A DNA stretch of 9,650 nt from Sphingobacteriaceae bacterium. GTDB taxonomy: Bacteria > Bacteroidota > Bacteroidia > B-17B0 > Aurantibacillaceae. Position numbers and translations under genes: made by a program. The stretch is from contig JAHEYE010000122.1 in assembly GCA_023251695.1 (NCBI GenBank), positions 1 through 9,650 on the forward strand, read 5' to 3'. Every line of letters starts with the position of its first letter. Position 1 is the first letter of the stretch. Under the pieces are notes generated by a model, which was given only the letters and a program-made list of their open reading frames with translations, ran no database searches and was not told the origin of the DNA. Below are positions 6,358 through 9,650 of the stretch, piece after piece.

Positions 6358-7251
6358 ATGAGAAATATGAAAACATATTTGTTAGTCGTAATAAGCATCA
6401 TGCTTAGCTCTGTTTCGTTTGCTCAAATGGAAAAATTAGAGCGCGTAATGCAGTGTATAAAAGCGAAAGATGTGAATTGCGCAAAGAATGCAGTCGACTC
6501 TGCGTTCATGTCGGCCGAAGTGCGTAAAGACGCGCAGGCCTGGTATTACCGCGCTTTCGTTTATTACGAATTGGCCAAGAAAGAAAAATTCTCATTCAGT
6601 TCAGCGCTGCGCGATACCTCCATGAAGTGTATTTTTATCTCAAACAATTTAAAACCCGAGCAAACCGTAAAAGAAGCTAACTTACAAATATTAAAAAAAC
6701 ATGCAGAAACATATTATAACCTTAGTATCAAATTGCTTTACGATTCTGTAAATTGTACAAGAAGCGCAATGGCTTACAAGAAACACAAAGAAATATATTT
6801 ACAAGTTGACTCTACTTTTGATTTCAAAACGAAGGATATCGAATATTACAATGGCGTTGGTGCACATTTCTCTGAATTGTTTGGCGCAAATACAGCTAAA
6901 ACCGAATTCGGTGAGTGTGGTAAACTGGCATTAATGAAAGTAATTGATCTCGATCCTAAAAACGTAAGTGCAACCTTTAACCTTGGAATTATTTATTACA
7001 ACCAGGGCGTTAATCTTATCAACTCGATGGATATTGATACACCACTCGATAAGCTCGAAGTTATTCAGGATAACTCCACAAAATTATTTAAGCAATCGTT
7101 ACCTTTCATGAACAAAGTTTACCAGTTAGACCCAAAGAATCAAAAAGCACTGGAAGGTTTACGTCAGATATACCAGGCCCTTAACGACACTGAGAAATCA
7201 CTTGAATTCAACAAGAAACTGGAAGACGCGAAGAAAGGTTCGCAACAATAA
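6358..7251 (+). CDS. Secreted TPR-repeat protein
   Basis: 297 residues, starting one base after the YfiR-like stop codon, so translation is probably coupled. An alternative ATG at 6367 would remove only three residues. A signal peptide (MRNMKTYLLVVISIMLSSVSFAQ) suggests cleavage near residue 22-23. There is no lipobox cysteine, so it is expected to be soluble in the periplasm or associated with the outer membrane. The mature part is helical. TPR-like pairs are visible at about 55-72 (AWYYRAFVYYELA), 187-216 (ALMKVIDLDPKNVSATFNLGIIYYNQG) and 248-286 (MNKVYQLDPKNQKALEGLRQIY onward). Earlier repeats are degenerate, and several cysteines occur (33, 41, 91, 133, 187). TPR proteins usually hold partners together. 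The operon position suggests it links the YfiR-like protein or a peptidoglycan or outer-membrane ligand to the receptor downstream. No specific family name is recognised. Confidence 0.8.
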   Translation: MRNMKTYLLVVISIMLSSVSFAQMEKLERVMQCIKAKDVNCAKNAVDSAFMSAEVRKDAQAWYYRAFVYYELAKKEKFSFSSALRDTSMKCIFISNNLKPEQTVKEANLQILKKHAETYYNLSIKLLYDSVNCTRSAMAYKKHKEIYLQVDSTFDFKTKDIEYYNGVGAHFSELFGANTAKTEFGECGKLALMKVIDLDPKNVSATFNLGIIYYNQGVNLINSMDIDTPLDKLEVIQDNSTKLFKQSLPFMNKVYQLDPKNQKALEGLRQIYQALNDTEKSLEFNKKLEDAKKGSQQ

Positions 7252-7255
7252 GGGC

Positions 7256-9037
7256 ATGGCATTAAGATTCACTATTGGCAGAAGGATTGGAACAGGTTTC
7301 AGCACCTTAATTGGGTTGACAATAGTTGCTTTTGTGTTAACGCTCTCCACTGTTACCGAAAGTAAAAAGAAAACGGAGGAAGTGGTTGATCAGGTGGCGC
7401 CGAGTGTAGCGGCATTAAAAGAATACAACTTCTTATTGCAACGGTCGCAGACTTTAATTTCGAAATGGTATTACAGTAAAAATGTGAACGATGGTGGTCG
7501 CAGTGAACTTGAAAATTTAATAACCCAGGATTATCCTAAGCAATGCCGTGATTTAAGAGAAATTTCTAAAAACTGGACTAGCTCAGAGGAAGTAAAAGCA
7601 TTGCGCCAAATTACGAGCAAAACCGATGCCGTTTTTCTTACTTACCAGCAAGAGATAATGAAACCTCTCAACTCACTCGAGTCGTATGAGGATGTATCGG
7701 TTTATTTTCCGGCTTTGGCGGCCTTAGACGACGCAGAAGAAAGTTTGCAAGGGATTTACGCAAACCTTCTTAAACTCATTGATTCTAAACAAAAAACTGC
7801 AAGATCTTTGCGTGATGAGATGTTCTCTTCCTTTAATCTTCTTGAGCGTTTTGTAAAATATCTTGGAATTACTTTGGTGATAGGAGGTATTTTCGTTGCC
7901 TTCTTTACGGCGCGGTCAATTGTAAATCCGGTAGAACAACTAAAGAAAATGTTATTATCGATGGGTTTGGGTGTATTACCGAAAGAGCGTATTAATTACC
8001 GCACCGATGAAATTGGCGAGATGGGTGGTGCCCTTAATAGTTTGATAGAATCGATGGAAGCAACAACCGAATTTGCCAAGCAAACTGGTTCCGGTAATTT
8101 CGATGCATCCTACAAACCATTAAGCGAGCAGGACAGCTTAGGATTAGCGCTTGTAAAAATGCGTGATGACCTGGCAGAGAACGAGCGTTTTCTCGAACAG
8201 AAAGTTGTGGAGCGTACTGAAGAGGTGGTTCGTCAGAAAGAAGAAATTCAAAGTAAGAACGGAGAGTTAGAGATTTTATATAAGCAAGTAACCGATAGTA
8301 TCCACTACGCGAAACGTATTCAGGAGGCTATTTTACCGCCGCCGGCTTTATTCGATCAGTTATTACCGAATTCATTTGTATTGTATAAACCGAAAGATAT
8401 TGTTAGTGGTGATTTTTATTGGCTCGACAAGAAAGGCACAAATGTTTATTTCGCGGCAGTAGATTGTACAGGTCACGGTGTACCGGGAGCTTTCATGAGT
8501 ATTGTGGGTTCTAATTTGTTGAAGGACGCGGTGAATAATACCGATTTGTATGCACCTGCTGAGATCATGGATAAACTAAATGAAGGTGTGGCATCTACCT
8601 TGCACGTTGGTATTACCGAAAAACAAACCAAAGACGGAATGGACATGACACTTTGCGCTTTGGATTATAAAAAACTGAAATTACATTATGCGGCAGCTTA
8701 TAATCCGCTGTACGTGATACGTGATGGAAATTTGATGCAATACAAAGCTGATAAATTCCCTGTCGGCGCATTCATAGGTGAGAAAAGAAAATTCACTAAT
8801 AATACAATTGATCTCCAGAAAGGCGACATGGTTTATATTTTCTCCGACGGTTATGCGGATCAGTTTGGCGGGCCGAGAGGAAAAAAATTCATGGCCGGAA
8901 ATTTCCGGAATCTTTTATTGGATGCAAGCAGATTACCTGCCGATCAGCAGCGTCAGCGATTGAACGAGACCATTGAAAACTGGAGGGGAGAATTGGAGCA
9001 GGTGGATGATATTTTGATAATAGGAATTAAAATTTAA
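7256..9037 (+). CDS. Membrane receptor phosphatase: periplasmic sensor, HAMP, PP2C/SpoIIE domain
   Basis: A probable signal-regulated serine/threonine phosphatase in the inner membrane. ATG at 7256 (593 residues), four bases after the TPR stop, is preferred to an upstream TTG at 7202 that would overlap the TPR gene. TM1 is about 11-33 and TM2 about 200-219. The periplasmic part (35-198) is all-helical, like a four-helix-bundle chemoreceptor sensor. HAMP covers about 220-270 (ARSIVNPVEQLKKML, then TDEIGEMGGALNSLIESM). A second HAMP-like unit (273-306, GSGNFDASYKPLSEQDSLG) and a coiled coil (307-347) follow. The linker VTDSIHYAKRIQEAILPP (346-363) precedes the SpoIIE domain, with metal-site acids in VSGDFYW (Asp386), VDCTGHGVPGAF (Asp403), GMDMTL (Asp463), FSDGYADQFGG (Asp531) and VDDILI (Asp584/585). 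The catalytic set looks complete. Known relatives dephosphorylate STAS anti-sigma antagonists; no such gene is in this window. Confidence 0.9.
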   Translation: MALRFTIGRRIGTGFSTLIGLTIVAFVLTLSTVTESKKKTEEVVDQVAPSVAALKEYNFLLQRSQTLISKWYYSKNVNDGGRSELENLITQDYPKQCRDLREISKNWTSSEEVKALRQITSKTDAVFLTYQQEIMKPLNSLESYEDVSVYFPALAALDDAEESLQGIYANLLKLIDSKQKTARSLRDEMFSSFNLLERFVKYLGITLVIGGIFVAFFTARSIVNPVEQLKKMLLSMGLGVLPKERINYRTDEIGEMGGALNSLIESMEATTEFAKQTGSGNFDASYKPLSEQDSLGLALVKMRDDLAENERFLEQKVVERTEEVVRQKEEIQSKNGELEILYKQVTDSIHYAKRIQEAILPPPALFDQLLPNSFVLYKPKDIVSGDFYWLDKKGTNVYFAAVDCTGHGVPGAFMSIVGSNLLKDAVNNTDLYAPAEIMDKLNEGVASTLHVGITEKQTKDGMDMTLCALDYKKLKLHYAAAYNPLYVIRDGNLMQYKADKFPVGAFIGEKRKFTNNTIDLQKGDMVYIFSDGYADQFGGPRGKKFMAGNFRNLLLDASRLPADQQRQRLNETIENWRGELEQVDDILIIGIKI

Positions 9038-9107
9038 AAATAGAGCCGCGATTAGCTTTGCATATCAGCAGATATATTTAAATTAGCGGCGTTTATAGAA
9101 AACAAAA
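9038..9107. promoter_or_regulatory. Leader region of the E2 gene with small hairpin and -7-like element
   Basis: The 70-bp gap contains TATATTTA (9073-9080), matching TAnnTTTG at five of six defined positions; the nearest TTG (9058-9060) is only 12 bases away, too close for a normal -33. A small inverted repeat, ATATC-AGCA-GATAT (9062-9075), overlaps it. GCCGC (9045-9049) and GCGGC (9086-9090) could bracket both as a weak outer stem. No clear terminator for the upstream operon is seen. Confidence 0.25.
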
Positions 9108-9650
9108 ATGGCACAGTTTGATTTAATAATGCCGAAAATGGGTGAGAGTGTTGCGGAAGCAACCATCATCAAATGGGTAAAGAACGAAGGCGATACCATT
9201 AAAGTTGATGAAACTATATTGGAGATTGCGACGGATAAAGTGGACAGTGAAATTCCTTCGCCATTTGAAGGTACTCTTGTAAAAAAATTATTTAAAGAAG
9301 GTGATGTAGTTCAGGTAGGAGCTATCATTGCACAAATCTCTTCTGAAGCAAGCGCAAAAGTTGCGGAAACCCCGAAGACCACAACACCTGAAGTGAAAAA
9401 AGAAGTTGTTGCTGAAACAAAAACCGCAGCGGTAACTACAAGTCATGCAAATGTTGATTTCAGTAAATCAGAAAAATTTTATTCTCCGCTTGTAAAAAAC
9501 ATAGCGAAAGAAGAAGGTGTAACGCTTGTTGAGTTAGACGGCATCAAAGGTTCCGGTCAGGCCGGGCGTGTAACAAAAGCAGATATTCTGGCGTATTTGC
9601 CAAACAGGAATAAACAAGGTACCACCGTTCAGAGTAACGGTACTGCGAAA
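9108..9650 (+). CDS. 2-oxo acid dehydrogenase complex E2 subunit, lipoyl acyltransferase (5' part)
   Basis: The core subunit of a pyruvate, 2-oxoglutarate or branched-chain 2-oxo acid dehydrogenase, carrying acyl groups on a lipoyl arm to coenzyme A. 181 codons lie in the window and the frame runs off the edge. The lipoyl domain (about 2-78) starts FDLIMPKMGESVAEATI and has the lipoylated lysine in EIATDKVDSEIPSP (Lys44). A flexible Ala/Lys/Thr/Glu-rich linker (79-120) follows. The E3-binding domain (about 125-161) is YSPLVKNIAKEEGV with GSGQAGRVTKADILAYL. The catalytic acyltransferase domain with its HxxxD motif lies outside. ATG at 9108 gives the canonical short N-terminus. Substrate type cannot be decided from this part; the MPKMGES version with DKVDSEIPSP is often annotated as branched-chain or generic E2 in Bacteroidota, so I give no symbol. 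Confidence 0.93.
   Translation, partial: MAQFDLIMPKMGESVAEATIIKWVKNEGDTIKVDETILEIATDKVDSEIPSPFEGTLVKKLFKEGDVVQVGAIIAQISSEASAKVAETPKTTTPEVKKEVVAETKTAAVTTSHANVDFSKSEKFYSPLVKNIAKEEGVTLVELDGIKGSGQAGRVTKADILAYLPNRNKQGTTVQSNGTAK

Noticed and set aside
7202..7255. TTG start at 7202 for the phosphatase gene
   Set aside because: It would overlap the TPR gene by 50 bases and add 18 basic residues before the membrane segment; ATG at 7256, four bases after the TPR stop, fits the operon better.

Overview
The window looks like chromosomal DNA of a member of the Bacteroidota. Four things point there. Start codons lack Shine-Dalgarno sequences. Several genes are preceded by the Bacteroidota -7 element TAnnTTTG, in places with a -33 TTG. 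An extracytoplasmic-function (ECF) sigma factor of a Bacteroidota-typical type sits beside a one-TM protein with a TonB-like tail. The SpoIIE-type phosphatase carries the linker signature common in that phylum. I cannot place it below phylum level. I see no tRNA, rRNA, insertion sequence, phage gene or CRISPR array.

Layout. 1-581 (minus): 5' part of ribD (riboflavin synthesis), running off the left edge. 703-2046 (plus): ffh, the signal recognition particle GTPase. 2168-3055 (plus): folD (one-carbon folate metabolism). 3144-3809 (plus): a secreted, cysteine-containing, probably outer-membrane beta-barrel protein of unknown role. 5699 down to 3869 (minus): a two-gene operon of an ECF sigma factor followed, with a 17-base overlap, by a membrane protein that is probably its regulator. 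5832-9037 (plus), divergent from the sigma operon: a tight three-gene operon of a YfiR-family periplasmic protein, a secreted TPR protein, and a membrane receptor with HAMP and PP2C/SpoIIE phosphatase domains. 9108-9650 (plus): 5' part of a lipoyl-bearing 2-oxo acid dehydrogenase E2 subunit, running off the right edge.

How the parts work together. The left third is housekeeping and the genes look independent. The centre is a signalling block: two divergent operons share a 132-bp control region (5700-5831). In proteobacteria, YfiR is a periplasmic inhibitor of the HAMP-containing diguanylate cyclase YfiN. Here a YfiR-like gene leads an operon whose membrane protein also has a periplasmic sensor and HAMP, but ends in a phosphatase. 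This suggests a YfiR-type envelope sensor wired to phosphatase output, possibly to partner switching. It is the most interesting inference in the window and is untested.

Non-coding structure: degenerate short tandem repeats fill the ffh-folD gap (2042-2149). Three tandem octamers form one arm of a long hairpin between the convergent genes at 3816-3862. A perfect 14-bp palindrome (5748-5761) lies next to the best promoter in the window. Three start codons were chosen with care: 5119 (ATG), 5832 (TTG, no ATG available) and 7256 (ATG).
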